A stretch of DNA of 19,239 bases from Epulopiscium sp. Nele67-Bin004 (GCA_002007315.1 LNZQ01000228.1:1-19239); one strand, 5' to 3'; counted from the first letter of the stretch, positions 1 to 8,779 are shown. A program made the numbers and translations. Notes: generated by a model from the letters alone, not told the origin.

Positions 1-1705
1 GATGATAAGTATTTCCTGCCACTTTCCAATGCTGACCCTGATACAAACCTAATCGCTTTTAAACAAGGCCCTATACACTGTTCCTATTTTTCTGAGTACT
101 CCGTAAAGTCTCTCTGCATTGATAAAAAGATCAAACGATAACTGCTTTTCTTTATTTCATCCTAATATTTGCAGTCTGCCACAACAATTTGATAATCTTA
201 CTATTTTGCTATGCTACCTATTAATTTTTAATGGTTGGTTTGACAGAAACCTGGTTAAATAGCCAGAAGGCAACCATGTTTTCTATCAGTGGCTATAATC
301 ACTACCCCTGTTTTGAATCAAGTAAAGTAGGAGGTGGTGTGTCCGTTTGTTAAGAAGAACATACAATCTTCCCCTCACAGTGATCTTGTTGCTTTAGTTG
401 GAGAAGAAGCTGAGGCTGTCTTTTTAGAGTTTGCTGAGCCTTTCTGTAAAAAGAAAATTATTGTTGGCTGCATCTATAGACCACCAAAGTTCAATATCAA
501 TTGCTTCTCTGATTGTTTCTATTCCACTCTTGGCAAAATTACAAATGAGAAAAAAAACCTGCTATATTTGTGTGACTTCAACATCAAGCTCCTGAACAGT
601 AAATCATCTCAATTTATTGACCATCTTAATGCCTCATCTTTTCCCCCATCTTATAAATGGGCCACCAAGAATTACTGCCACAAATGAAACATTGACTGAC
701 AAAATATTTACAAACTCCTATTGTGTTTCTGGGATACCTGGTATTTTGCTCTACGACTTCTCTGACCATCTTGCAGTGTTTTTTCCTAGTACCCCTAATT
801 GTTAAAGGAAATCCTGTTAATGAGGTTGTTCTTTGAAACTTCAGTAACAGCAATATTAATTAATTCACTAACAGATTATCAATAGTCAAATGGTCTGTAG
901 TTGAAAATGAATGCAACACTCATGTTGCATATGATATCTTCCATGGTATATTTTTTAAGATCTTAGATGAGACTTTTCCATTCCAAAGAAGAAAAAAGCC
1001 ATCAACTCAAATAAATCTTGGTTAACTGATGGATTGAAACGTTCTATTGCCAAGAAGCACAAGCTCTATCGGGATTACCTCACCAATCCCTCTCCGCTAT
1101 TTTGGAAGCTATACAAATCATATGAAAATAAACTGAATCCCCTTCTGAGGTCATCTAAACGCAAATTTTACGAGAATACATCTTCTGATTCTCATAAAAG
1201 ATATGAAAACCACATGGAAGATCATTAATGAAGGTATAAAAAAAAATTGATAGCACCAATGTTCAAATAGAATTCAAAGGGTTTTAATAAAATTATTTCT
1301 GATCCTTTTGAAATTGCCAATGAATTTAATAACTTCTTTGTGAATATTGATCCTTCGCTTGCAAGAATACCGCAAACATCGCTGTCAATCGACAGGATTA
1401 AGCGCCATTCATCTACCTTTGTGTTTTCTCCCATCAGCGAGACTGAGCTTGGAGATGTTGTCAACAAACTCAAATCAACTGCGCCAGGTCATGATGAGCT
1501 GAAATCCTCACTACTCAAAAAATGCCTTCCATACATCTCCAAACCACTCCTTCATATTTTTAATCTTTCAATTCGAACAGGTGTATTTCCAGATCAATTA
1601 CAATGGGCTAAAGTCATTCCTCTCTTTAAAGCTGATGATCCATCCTTATTTTCCAATTACAGACCAAACTCCATTTTACCATGTTTTTCGAAAGTATTAA
1701 AAAAA
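1..1705 (+). mobile_element. Decayed LINE-type (non-LTR) retrotransposon, 5' part up to early reverse transcriptase
   Basis: Broken reading frames on the plus strand together spell a non-LTR retrotransposon ORF2. Around 235-330 an endonuclease start motif LTETWL is followed by SISGYNHYPCF and a GGGV segment. At 460-580 there is GCIYRPP and then CDFNIKLL (normally GDFN). At 640-780, in another frame, comes GPPRITATNETLTDKIFTN, ending with DFSDHLAVF, the end of an APE-type endonuclease. The linker before the RT (about 870-1225) reads SWLTDGLKRSIAKKHKLYRDY. The RT begins near 1440, with TAPGHDELKSSLLKK, VIPLFKADDPSLFSNYRPNS and FSKVLKKLVY. It is cut before the catalytic (Y/F)xDD motif. Several frameshifts and stops show it is dead. 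The order endonuclease then RT, with these motifs, fits CR1/Jockey/L2-like LINEs; the exact clade is not assigned. It is eukaryotic, unlike the next 16 kb. Confidence 0.85.
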
Positions 1706-1846
1706 CTAGTCTATAAATCTTGTAATTTCTTCTACATCTTTTCTTGGGGTAGGAGCAATATCGCCATCGGGATAACCATAGACAATCAAAGCCGCTACAG
1801 TTTCATCTTCAGGCAAGCCCGCAATCTTTTGAATACCTTGAATATT
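1706..1846 (-). pseudogene. Nitroreductase-family protein, C-terminal fragment
   Basis: Read on the minus strand, the open frame from 1846 to a TAG stop at 1706-1708 ends IAGLPEDETVAALIVYGYPD, followed by GDIAPTPRKDVEEITRFID. This matches the usual C-terminus of nitroreductase-family flavoproteins: a LGIPED-type turn, a hydrophobic strand, GYP, then a short tail with P-R-K. Only about 46 codons are present, and an in-frame stop at 1847-1849 shows that the gene does not continue upstream. The N-terminal FMN-binding parts are absent. The RT-like frame of the flanking LINE runs to about 1715, so the LINE boundary falls within the last bases of this fragment. Family assignment rests on this short tail only. 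Confidence 0.6.
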
Positions 1847-2273
1847 TTAGAGAATAAGCCTTCGCCTTCTTCTTGCCTTGCCAAGTTAATTTCGCTTTCG
1901 AGAGCGTAGTTTAGTAGCCCAATGCAAGTTGAGTGTTCGTTTTGCCTAAAAGACTCTAGCACATTAGTATTAAATTTGTCCGCCTTGCATTTTATATTAA
2001 AAACTCCTTCTACTAATTCTGTAATTCCTTGCATATTAGCAGTTCCGCCTGTTAGAATGACGCTCTTTACATCGCCGTCTAAATTGCTTGCAAGTTCGTC
2101 TCTAATGAGTAGAAATATCTCTTCAAGGCGTGCTTTGATGATAGTGTTGATAGCTTTTAGGGGTACTTTTCTATCGCCGATTTGCTTATCGCCAAGCACC
2201 CACGTAGCTTCTTTACGCTCATCTTCTGTGATAGTTGCCTTGGAGTTTTTTTTAAGTTTCTCAGCATTTTTTT
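1795..2273 (-). pseudogene. FtsA-like (actin-fold) protein, C-terminal fragment
   Basis: The minus-strand frame from about 2273 reads NAEKLKKNSKATITEDERK, then TWVLGDKQIGDRKVPLKAIN, IIKARLEEIFLLIRDEL and, near the end, SVILTGGTANMQGITELVEG. The AEKLK helix, the (I/L)xxRxxEIF segment and the VILTGG phosphate-binding loop followed by a helix are hallmarks of subdomain 2 of FtsA/PilM-type actin-fold proteins. In FtsA these bind ATP and help tether FtsZ to the membrane. The end (GLFSKIFKVFKRL, basic and amphipathic) resembles the membrane-targeting tail of FtsA, but the last codons may already belong to the nitroreductase fragment. Subdomains 1A and 1C are missing. The upstream part is replaced by the leucine-rich repeat gene, one reading frame away. 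There is no start codon or ribosome binding site of its own, so it is a fragment. PilM or another FtsA relative is possible. Confidence 0.7.
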
Positions 2274-4466
2274 GGCAAAGCCTAATGCCGTGTCATCTTC
2301 CTCACCCTCTATTTCTTCATCTTCAGTATTTTCGTTTTCTTCAAGTTCTTCTTCTATTTCCTCTTCAGGTTCAGGCAGAGGTGTAACTTCTAGAATAAGG
2401 TTTGGTTTAGCTTCTATTATTGTTTCAAGTTGTAAATGTTGTTCCTCTGTAAAGTCATAACCTGATACGTCTAAATATAACAAGTTGTCTAACTTTTCAA
2501 TTTCGCCAAAACATAAAGTGTCATCAAATTCATTGTCTGTTAATATCAATGATGTAAGGTTTGTAAGTCCTGAAATATCACCAATAGTTGTAAGTTTATT
2601 TTCAGATAAATTTAGGTGCATTATACCAGTTTCACCCGTTTTTGCATCAATTGCAGGAGCTAAAAACTCTTGAATTCCATTGTTAGATAGATTTAACTCC
2701 AGTAGAGTAGGTAAATTGCCAACTTCAAATTTATTAATTTGATTTGAGTTGATAGCTACACTTCGGTTAGTAAGGGCAGGTAGGCTATGTAAAAGCACCT
2801 CATTTATATTGTTATTTGTTAGAGATATAGATTGTAAATTTTCAAGTTCTGTAAGTTGAATAGTGTCAACTTCGCTATACATTAAGGTAAACGAAGTTAA
2901 GTTTTGCATTTCGTTAACCACATCAATTTCTTCAGCTGTAATATTTGAAAGTACTAAATCGCTAACGTTTGATAGCATTGCTAGTGGTGATAAATCGCTA
3001 ACACCGATGTTGTCCAAAATTAAGTAATGTAAATTTTCTAGTGGTTCAAGCATAGATAAATCTTCAAATGTTGCACTTGAAATGTTAAGGTTATACAAAT
3101 TTGTAAGTTCGCTAATTATTTCAGGGTTGCTAATTTCAGTGTTGATAAAACTTAATGTAGCTAAATTTGATATTTCTGATAAAATTGATAAATCTTCAAC
3201 ATCTGATTTGATTACAAGTTGTACTAGGTTTGATGCGTGTTCTAGTCCTCCAAGCCCGCTCACTTTTTTGTCGATAGTAAGAGTTGTTAAGTTTTTGATA
3301 CCATCAATAGTAACATTTCCAAGTTTATCACCCGTATTTCCAAAACTATAAACCATATCACGAACATTTTTATCAGCAAACTCTACTATGGTTGCCCCAG
3401 AAGGACGAGGAGCAGTGTCGTGTTTTTTGTCGTCTATAACAGTTATATCAACAGCTTCAAGTGCTGTAATTATATCTGTATAATACATTTTGTCATATAT
3501 ATTTTCAAATGCATTGCCATAATCTGTATAGTTTAGAGAGTTTGAAGAAATATCTATTACTTTAAGTGCCGACTCTGTTGTATAGCTCATTAGTGGTGTT
3601 AAGTCGTAGATGTTATTTTCGGCAACTGATAAAGTATTTACAGGTAGATTTATAAATGCTGATAAATTATCAATACCAAGGTTGTTGGCATGAAGTTCTT
3701 GTAATGACGTTAGATAGCTAAGTTCATCAAAGTTTGTAAAATTTATAAGTCGTTGATTTGATGAGATGTCTAATTTTTCTAGATATGTTACAAAATTCAA
3801 TCCAGTTAATCGGCTAAGATTATTATTAGATACATCTAAACTTTTTAGCCAAGGTACATTTTCAACAAAACTAATAGAGGTAAGATTATTATTATTAATA
3901 ACAAGAGTTTCTAAGTTCGTAAGTGCTGCTAAATTTGTAACTTCTTCAAGATTGTTATATGATACATCTAAATATCTTAAATTAGTTAAGTATCTAACAT
4001 CAGTTAGTCCGTACATGCTACTTCCAATATCATTATTACTTGCATATAAATATTCAAGGCTTTTCATATTCGGTAAAAATGAAATATCTGAAGTCCCTGT
4101 ATCTGAAATATTTAATGCCACTATATCTAAGTTTGAAATAGGTGAAAAATCTTCAATTGGGTGTCCGTTTATGTATAACGATTTTAAGTTGTATGCTGTT
4201 TCAAGACCAACCAAACTATCAATATCATCACCTGAGTTAGGATAAATCAAACGTGTTAGTTCCTCAAGTTCCCATTGTTCAACTTTGCCGTTGTTATTTC
4301 CAACTCCCAAAATATCAACCTCTTGTAAAATTTTCTGCTCTAACTCTCTATTTTCAAATTCAATAATTGTGTTGTCACGTCCGTATACAGGTGCTGTTGG
4401 TGAAATTGAACCAACAATCATTACACCTGACAGTATTGCCGATGCTCGTCTAAATTTTTTGCTCAT
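2157..4466 (-). CDS. Secreted leucine-rich repeat (internalin-like) protein, 3' end abnormal
   Basis: The start is ATG at 4466 with ribosome binding site AAGGAAG about 7 bases upstream. The N-terminus (MSKKFRRASAILSGVMIVGS) is a signal peptide. After a short cap (about residues 30-90) come roughly 20 leucine-rich repeats of 20-24 residues in two blocks (about 90-340 and 365-690), separated by a short non-repeat spacer. The repeats contain motifs such as LxxLYINxxxIxDFSPISNL and LTNLETLVINNNNLTSI. This is the internalin/SDS22-like class used for protein-protein contacts outside the cell. A Pro/Glu linker follows (TPLPEPEEEIEEELEENEN). The last ~40 residues (from about codon 733) are not LRR-like. 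They are the FtsA-like fragment, first in frame (DDTALGFAKK) and then out of frame after an A7 run, giving a nonsense tail that stops at 2157. The true C-terminus, perhaps a wall or membrane anchor, is not seen. The ligand is unknown. Confidence 0.8.
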   Translation of the reverse strand: MSKKFRRASAILSGVMIVGSISPTAPVYGRDNTIIEFENRELEQKILQEVDILGVGNNNGKVEQWELEELTRLIYPNSGDDIDSLVGLETAYNLKSLYINGHPIEDFSPISNLDIVALNISDTGTSDISFLPNMKSLEYLYASNNDIGSSMYGLTDVRYLTNLRYLDVSYNNLEEVTNLAALTNLETLVINNNNLTSISFVENVPWLKSLDVSNNNLSRLTGLNFVTYLEKLDISSNQRLINFTNFDELSYLTSLQELHANNLGIDNLSAFINLPVNTLSVAENNIYDLTPLMSYTTESALKVIDISSNSLNYTDYGNAFENIYDKMYYTDIITALEAVDITVIDDKKHDTAPRPSGATIVEFADKNVRDMVYSFGNTGDKLGNVTIDGIKNLTTLTIDKKVSGLGGLEHASNLVQLVIKSDVEDLSILSEISNLATLSFINTEISNPEIISELTNLYNLNISSATFEDLSMLEPLENLHYLILDNIGVSDLSPLAMLSNVSDLVLSNITAEEIDVVNEMQNLTSFTLMYSEVDTIQLTELENLQSISLTNNNINEVLLHSLPALTNRSVAINSNQINKFEVGNLPTLLELNLSNNGIQEFLAPAIDAKTGETGIMHLNLSENKLTTIGDISGLTNLTSLILTDNEFDDTLCFGEIEKLDNLLYLDVSGYDFTEEQHLQLETIIEAKPNLILEVTPLPEPEEEIEEELEENENTEDEEIEGEEDDTALGFAKKMLRNLKKTPRQLSQKMSVKKLRGCLAISKSAIEKYP

Positions 4467-4539
4467 ATGTATAACTTCCTTTCGTATAAAGTTTTAGTCG
4501 TATTTTATATTATAATATCTTATTTTGTCTAACATCTCT

Positions 4540-4568
4540 ATTATATCATCTACAAAGCTACTATACAA
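4540..4568 (-). promoter_or_regulatory. Sigma-A type promoter for the LRR gene
   Basis: On the minus strand a -35 TTGTAT (4563-4568) is separated by exactly 17 bases from a perfect -10 TATAAT (4540-4545). This lies about 75 bases upstream of the LRR start codon, in the short gap after the ABC operon terminator. A second AT-rich TATTATAAT closer to the gene has no matching -35. Confidence 0.6.
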
Positions 4569-4586
4569 TACGGTAAAACTTGCCAC

Positions 4587-4620
4587 AAAAAAAGCTGTAG
4601 GGGAAGCCCCCAACAGCTTA
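4587..4620 (-). terminator. Intrinsic terminator of the marR-ABC operon
   Basis: On the minus strand the stem AAGCTGT...ACAGCTT, with an inner GGGG/CCCC extension, is followed directly by T7 (A7 at 4587-4593 on plus). The first arm overlaps the TAA stop codon of the upstream ABC gene. The structure separates this operon from the LRR promoter. Confidence 0.85.
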
Positions 4621-6456
4621 TGAAGTTTGAAACTGACTGTTATATAAGTTTGCATAAAAACCGTCCATCTCAAGCAGAGTTTCATGGTTTCCACTTTCGA
4701 TAATATTACCATCTTTCATAACAAGAATAAGGTCAGCATTTTTTATCGTCGATAGTCTATGAGCAATAATAAACGATGTTTTGCCTTGTGACAACGTATC
4801 CATCGCTTGTTGTATCAACAGTTCCGTTCTTGTATCGACCGAGCTTGTCGCCTCGTCAAGTATAAGCAAATTTGAACGCTTAACCATGGCACGAGCTATC
4901 GTTATAAGTTGCTTTTCACCAACCGACAGCGTCGCATTGCTCATCATAGTTTCGTAACCTTTTGGCATCGTCATAATAGTGTGATGAATACCAACAGCTT
5001 TACACGCCTCAACGATATTTTCTTTCGTAACATAATCTTGGTTGTACGCAATATTTTCAATTATCGTACCCTCAAACATCCACGTATCTTGAAGAACCAT
5101 CGCAAACTGGTCATGAATATTTTCACGGGTCATCTTGCTAATAGGTGTGCCATCGATCAATATTTCACCAGAGTTTAAGTCGTAAAACTTCATCAATAAG
5201 TTTACGAGCGTCGTTTTTCCTGCACCAGTTGGTCCAACGATAGCAACTTTTTGACCTGCGACAACTTTTGCCGAGAAGTTTTTAATAATCATTTTATCAG
5301 GGTTATATCCAAATGACACGTCGATAAAATCAACATTACCTTTTGTTGCCTCAATATTGCTAGAAGTTTCATGTTCAAGCTCTTTTTCCTCAAGAATATC
5401 AAACACACGCTCACTTGCAGCAGCAGCACTTTGTAGTGTAGTTGCGGCTTGTGCCAGTGTTTGTAGCGGTTGCGTAAATATACGAATGTATACCATAAAC
5501 GCTACAACAACCCCAAACGAAATATGCCCTTGCATAGTCAAAATTGCTCCAACTATACACACGCACACATATGAGAAGTTGCTAACAAATCCCATAATAG
5601 GCATCATAACCCCAGAAATGTATTGTGCTTTCCAAGCTGATTTATATAGAGCTTCATTTGATTTATAAAAATACTCGCTCACAGTTTGCTGGGCATTAAA
5701 TGCAACAACGATATTGTGTCCGCTATAAACTTCTTCGATATGCCCGTTAATTTTACCAAGATGTGCTTGTTGCTGGGCAAAAAACTTTTGTGATAAGTTG
5801 ATTATTAGCCCCATTAAGCCAAATCCTAACAAAGTTGAAAGTAGTGCCGTTGTAGCCATAACCCAGTTGGTATAAAACATTAATATCAATGCACCAAAAA
5901 ATATAATTATTCCACTTAATAAGGAAGATAAACTTTGATTTAAACTAACTCCGATTGTATCTATATCGTTTGTGATACGTGATAACGTTTCGCCATACGT
6001 GCGTTTATCAAAATATGATAATGGCAAATTGTTAATTTTTTGTATCATAGAGCTACGCAGTTTTTTACATATTTGTTGTGAAACTGTTGCCATAATAAAC
6101 GTTTGTAAATATCCACACGCAAGCCCCCCAACATAAATTGCAATTAAAAATGTTGCAATTTCTCTGACGGCATCGGTGTCAATCGAATTCATCATACCAG
6201 CTCCGATTATGTCGGTAAGCTCTGTAAGTTTTGATGGTCCAATAAGTGTAAAAGTTGCTGAAATAACCGAAAGAAACAACGCTGTAAATACTAAAGACTT
6301 ATACTGTTTAGAAAAATGTGCTAATTTTTTTATACTTGCTTTGAAATTTTTAGGTTTTTCAACTGGTCCGCCCGGGCCACGTCCTGGACCACCAAAGCCA
6401 CCACCTTTTGGAGGAGGTCCGCCTTTTTTATCTGGTTTTTGTTCGTCTGGTCTCAT
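4618..6456 (-). CDS. ABC exporter subunit, MdlB-like (half-transporter with canonical catalytic residues)
   Basis: This 612-aa protein has one transmembrane domain of six helices (about residues 50-350) and one ATPase domain (about 375-600). Walker A is GPTGAGKTT (about 408-416), Walker B is LLILDEAT with the catalytic Glu, and the H-loop is IIAHR with the His. The signature motif is LSVGEKQL, not LSGGQ. The partner gene just upstream has the opposite pattern, so the two probably form a heterodimeric exporter of the TM287/288, BmrCD or MdlAB type in the cytoplasmic membrane. The likely cargo is drugs, lipids or peptides, but the sequence does not say which. The N-terminus carries a Gly/Pro-rich stretch (about residues 10-32), common in Clostridia homologues. 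The ATG overlaps the upstream stop by four bases (ATGA), with AAGGAGG upstream. Last gene of the operon. Confidence 0.93.
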   Translation of the reverse strand: MRPDEQKPDKKGGPPPKGGGFGGPGRGPGGPVEKPKNFKASIKKLAHFSKQYKSLVFTALFLSVISATFTLIGPSKLTELTDIIGAGMMNSIDTDAVREIATFLIAIYVGGLACGYLQTFIMATVSQQICKKLRSSMIQKINNLPLSYFDKRTYGETLSRITNDIDTIGVSLNQSLSSLLSGIIIFFGALILMFYTNWVMATTALLSTLLGFGLMGLIINLSQKFFAQQQAHLGKINGHIEEVYSGHNIVVAFNAQQTVSEYFYKSNEALYKSAWKAQYISGVMMPIMGFVSNFSYVCVCIVGAILTMQGHISFGVVVAFMVYIRIFTQPLQTLAQAATTLQSAAAASERVFDILEEKELEHETSSNIEATKGNVDFIDVSFGYNPDKMIIKNFSAKVVAGQKVAIVGPTGAGKTTLVNLLMKFYDLNSGEILIDGTPISKMTRENIHDQFAMVLQDTWMFEGTIIENIAYNQDYVTKENIVEACKAVGIHHTIMTMPKGYETMMSNATLSVGEKQLITIARAMVKRSNLLILDEATSSVDTRTELLIQQAMDTLSQGKTSFIIAHRLSTIKNADLILVMKDGNIIESGNHETLLEMDGFYANLYNSQFQTS

Positions 6457-8204
6457 AACTCTGCCTCCTTACTAGATAGTTGTGAAGAAACGATTTCTTG
6501 ATAAACTTTGCAGTTAGCAAGCAGTTCACGGTGCGTTCCTTTGCCAACAATTTTACCACCATCTAAAACTACTATAATATTACAATCTTTAACAGTACTA
6601 ATTCTTTGTGCAACAAAAACTTTAGTTGTATTTTTAAGCTGTTTTGCAATAGCATCACGCAAATTGAAGTCTGTTTTGTAGTCAAGCGCTGAAAAACAGT
6701 CGTCAAACAAATACATTGGAGCTTTTTTGTATAACGCACGTGCAATAGATAAACGTTGTTTTTGTCCACCAGATAAGTTTAACCCGCCTTGAGATACTTC
6801 GCCGTCAAGCCCAATTTTGTCAACAAAATCTTCAGCTTGAGCAATTTGAACAGCCATTTTTACACGTGACGCATCAATGTTTAGTCCAGGTTTTTCACAG
6901 TATGCAACGTTGTTTTTTACATCGCCCGTAAACAATACTGCTTTTTGTGGTATATATCCAAATTTATCTTGAAGTGTAGATTGTTTATATTCTTTTATAT
7001 CCACACCATCAATTAATATTTGTCCAGAAGTTGCATCATAATTACGTAACATTAGTTGCAAAATTGTACTTTTACCACTACCTGTTGCACCAATAAAAGC
7101 AATTGTTTCACCTTTGTTAACTTTAAATGATATGTTGTCAAGAACGTTTTCTTCGCTTGCACCATATGAGAAACATACGTCTTTAAATTCAATGGCAACA
7201 TTTGCCGTTGGAACGTCAGCTTTGTTACCTTCAACAACACTGTTGTCAAAGTCCAACACTTCTGTAATACGCTTTAAAACAACCATAGTACGTGGCGTAA
7301 CGATAAGCAACATTGTCATCATCATAAATGCCATAATAATTTGCATAGCGTAAGATGAAAATACTACCATATCAGAGAAAATCGTAATTTTTTCCATACC
7401 TTGTGCATCGTTAATCAGATATACACCAACCCAATATATTACAATTGTAAGTGTAGACATTAAAAAAGTCATATAAGGTGCAAAAAAACCTGTGGCACGG
7501 TTAATAAATGTATTCGTTTGTGTAATATCTTGGTTAACATTTTCAAATTTATCTTCTTGATATTTTTCGGCGTTGTATGCACGAACAACTCGTATACCCG
7601 TTAGGTGCTCTCGTGCAACGTTGTTAAGCCCGTCTGTTAGAGTTTGTAGGCGTTTTGATTTTGGCATACTAGCTTTTAGTAGTATGGCGATAACGATTAA
7701 TAAACTTGCTATAAATATTAGCGTAACACTAGTAAAGCTTGAGCTTTTCGCAGAAATTTTTGTTATTGCCCAAACAGCCATAAGAGGTGCACGTACAAGT
7801 GCAATATAACCTATAGCAAGAAAGTTTTGTACTTGTGTTATATCGTTTGTTGAACGAGTGATTAAACTTGCGATAGAAAAGCTGTTAATATCTGCAGCGG
7901 AAAACGAAATAGTTTTGTCATAAACTTGTTCCCTAAGACGCATAGCTACTGTTGTTGCAATTTGTGCCGAAAAGTACGTAACGACAATTGTAACAACAAG
8001 ACTGCCAAGTGAACACGCAAGCATTATTCCGCCAGCATGCAAAATTTCGTCCATTGAACTGCCTTCGGTTTGCACAAGTTGGGTGATTTCTCCCATATAG
8101 TCTGGGATACTTAGGTCAAGCGAAACTTGGATTATTAGCAGTATAATGCTAACAAATAAAAATGCCCATTCACGACCTTTTAAGCATTTAAAAATTTTGG
8201 CCAT
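6453..8204 (-). CDS. ABC exporter subunit, MdlA-like (half-transporter with degenerate catalytic residues)
   Basis: This 583-aa protein has six membrane helices in about residues 14-320 and an ATPase domain from about 340. Walker A is GATGSGKST (about 371-379) and the signature is a perfect LSGGQKQR (about 476-483). Walker B ends FDDCFSALD, with Asp in place of the catalytic Glu, and the H-loop is VAQRIST, with Gln in place of His. These are the substitutions known for the degenerate partner of heterodimeric exporters such as TM287. Together with the partner's LSVGE signature they predict one hydrolytic and one non-hydrolytic ATP site. The start is ATG with AAGGAGG about 6 bases upstream. The gene lies 36 bases after a MarR-type regulator and overlaps the next ABC gene by four bases, so the three are one operon. 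Confidence 0.93.
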   Translation of the reverse strand: MAKIFKCLKGREWAFLFVSIILLIIQVSLDLSIPDYMGEITQLVQTEGSSMDEILHAGGIMLACSLGSLVVTIVVTYFSAQIATTVAMRLREQVYDKTISFSAADINSFSIASLITRSTNDITQVQNFLAIGYIALVRAPLMAVWAITKISAKSSSFTSVTLIFIASLLIVIAILLKASMPKSKRLQTLTDGLNNVAREHLTGIRVVRAYNAEKYQEDKFENVNQDITQTNTFINRATGFFAPYMTFLMSTLTIVIYWVGVYLINDAQGMEKITIFSDMVVFSSYAMQIIMAFMMMTMLLIVTPRTMVVLKRITEVLDFDNSVVEGNKADVPTANVAIEFKDVCFSYGASEENVLDNISFKVNKGETIAFIGATGSGKSTILQLMLRNYDATSGQILIDGVDIKEYKQSTLQDKFGYIPQKAVLFTGDVKNNVAYCEKPGLNIDASRVKMAVQIAQAEDFVDKIGLDGEVSQGGLNLSGGQKQRLSIARALYKKAPMYLFDDCFSALDYKTDFNLRDAIAKQLKNTTKVFVAQRISTVKDCNIIVVLDGGKIVGKGTHRELLANCKVYQEIVSSQLSSKEAEL

Positions 8205-8240
8205 AATTGCCTCCTTATAATGATATTTTAACTAATATTT

Positions 8241-8657
8241 TTAGTTATCAATTAGTTTTTGGACTAGATAGATAAATTGTGTTTTTTCTTCGTCGCTAAA
8301 TTTTTCAAACAGTTGTTCTTCAAAATTCCCCATGTTTTCTCGGACATGGTTTGTTACAGCAATCCCCCTGTCGGTTAGGCATACAAGTTTTACACGTTTG
8401 TCTAACTCATCAACTTTTGTGACAACAAATTCTTTTTGTTCAAGCCTACTCACAAGTCCGGCAACTGTTGATTGTGCCAAGCCAAGTTCTTTTTCAAGAT
8501 TTTTAAGTGACGTTGTATTATTTTCACTGTCGCTCAACACTTTAAGTATAGGTCCTTGAGAAAATGTAACATCTAAATCAGATAATATATAGTTAGTTTG
8601 TTTGGCAATTTTTTCATGCAAGTGCTTTAATAATAAATGTATTACAGGTTTATCCAT
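8241..8657 (-). CDS. MarR-family transcriptional regulator
   Basis: The 138-aa winged-helix protein starts at the ATG at 8657, chosen because a perfect AAAGGAGG lies 6-7 bases upstream; an upstream alternative at 8675 would place the ribosome binding site inside the gene. The centre carries the MarR helix-turn-helix and wing: LEKELGLAQSTVAGLVSRLE (recognition helix), then KEFVVTKVDELDKRVKLVCL (wing with the usual D-x-R-x-K pattern) and LTDRG. Long N- and C-terminal helices would form the dimer. It is the first gene of the operon with the two ABC half-transporters. A palindrome overlaps its own promoter, so it most likely represses itself and the exporter until a ligand binds. The ligand is unknown. 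Confidence 0.92.
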   Translation of the reverse strand: MDKPVIHLLLKHLHEKIAKQTNYILSDLDVTFSQGPILKVLSDSENNTTSLKNLEKELGLAQSTVAGLVSRLEQKEFVVTKVDELDKRVKLVCLTDRGIAVTNHVRENMGNFEEQLFEKFSDEEKTQFIYLVQKLIDN

Positions 8658-8676
8658 ATTTTTCCTCCTTTGCAAA

Positions 8677-8709
8677 ATTAATTGTATACGATTAATCGCT
8701 AACTGTCAA
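8677..8709 (-). promoter_or_regulatory. Promoter with overlapping MarR-type operator
   Basis: On the minus strand a consensus -35 TTGACA (8704-8709) is followed after exactly 17 bases by -10 TACAAT (8681-8686). A 20-base palindrome with arms ATTAAT (8677-8682 and 8691-8696) around GTATAC covers the -10; only one pair of positions breaks the symmetry. A second pair of inverted arms, TAATCG and CGATTA (8693-8698 and 8717-8722), brackets the -35. This is a good candidate for autorepression by the MarR protein. Confidence 0.75.
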
Positions 8710-8741
8710 TACCTAACGATTAAAATTCACGCAAACATCAC

Positions 8742-8777
8742 AAAAAACCGCTAAGGTAATTATACCCTAACGGTTTC
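8742..8777 (-). terminator. Intrinsic terminator after the CNNM/CorC gene
   Basis: The stem arms are AAACCG (8745-8750) and CGGTTT (8771-8776), extended inward with two mismatches (12 of 14 pairs) around a small ATTA loop. On the minus strand the stem is followed by T6. It lies just after the stop of the CNNM/CorC-type gene and upstream of the marR promoter. Confidence 0.8.
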
Positions 8778-8779
8778 TT

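Noticed and set aside
2267..2273. Programmed -1 frameshifting on the A7 run to make an LRR-FtsA fusion
   Set aside because: The run could slip, but no stimulatory structure was identified and the fused product would be secreted LRR plus cytosolic FtsA. A misjoin or indel is simpler.
2182..4497. Several plus-strand open frames opposite the LRR gene
   Set aside because: They are antisense shadows of a repeat-rich coding frame, without ribosome binding sites or recognisable domains.
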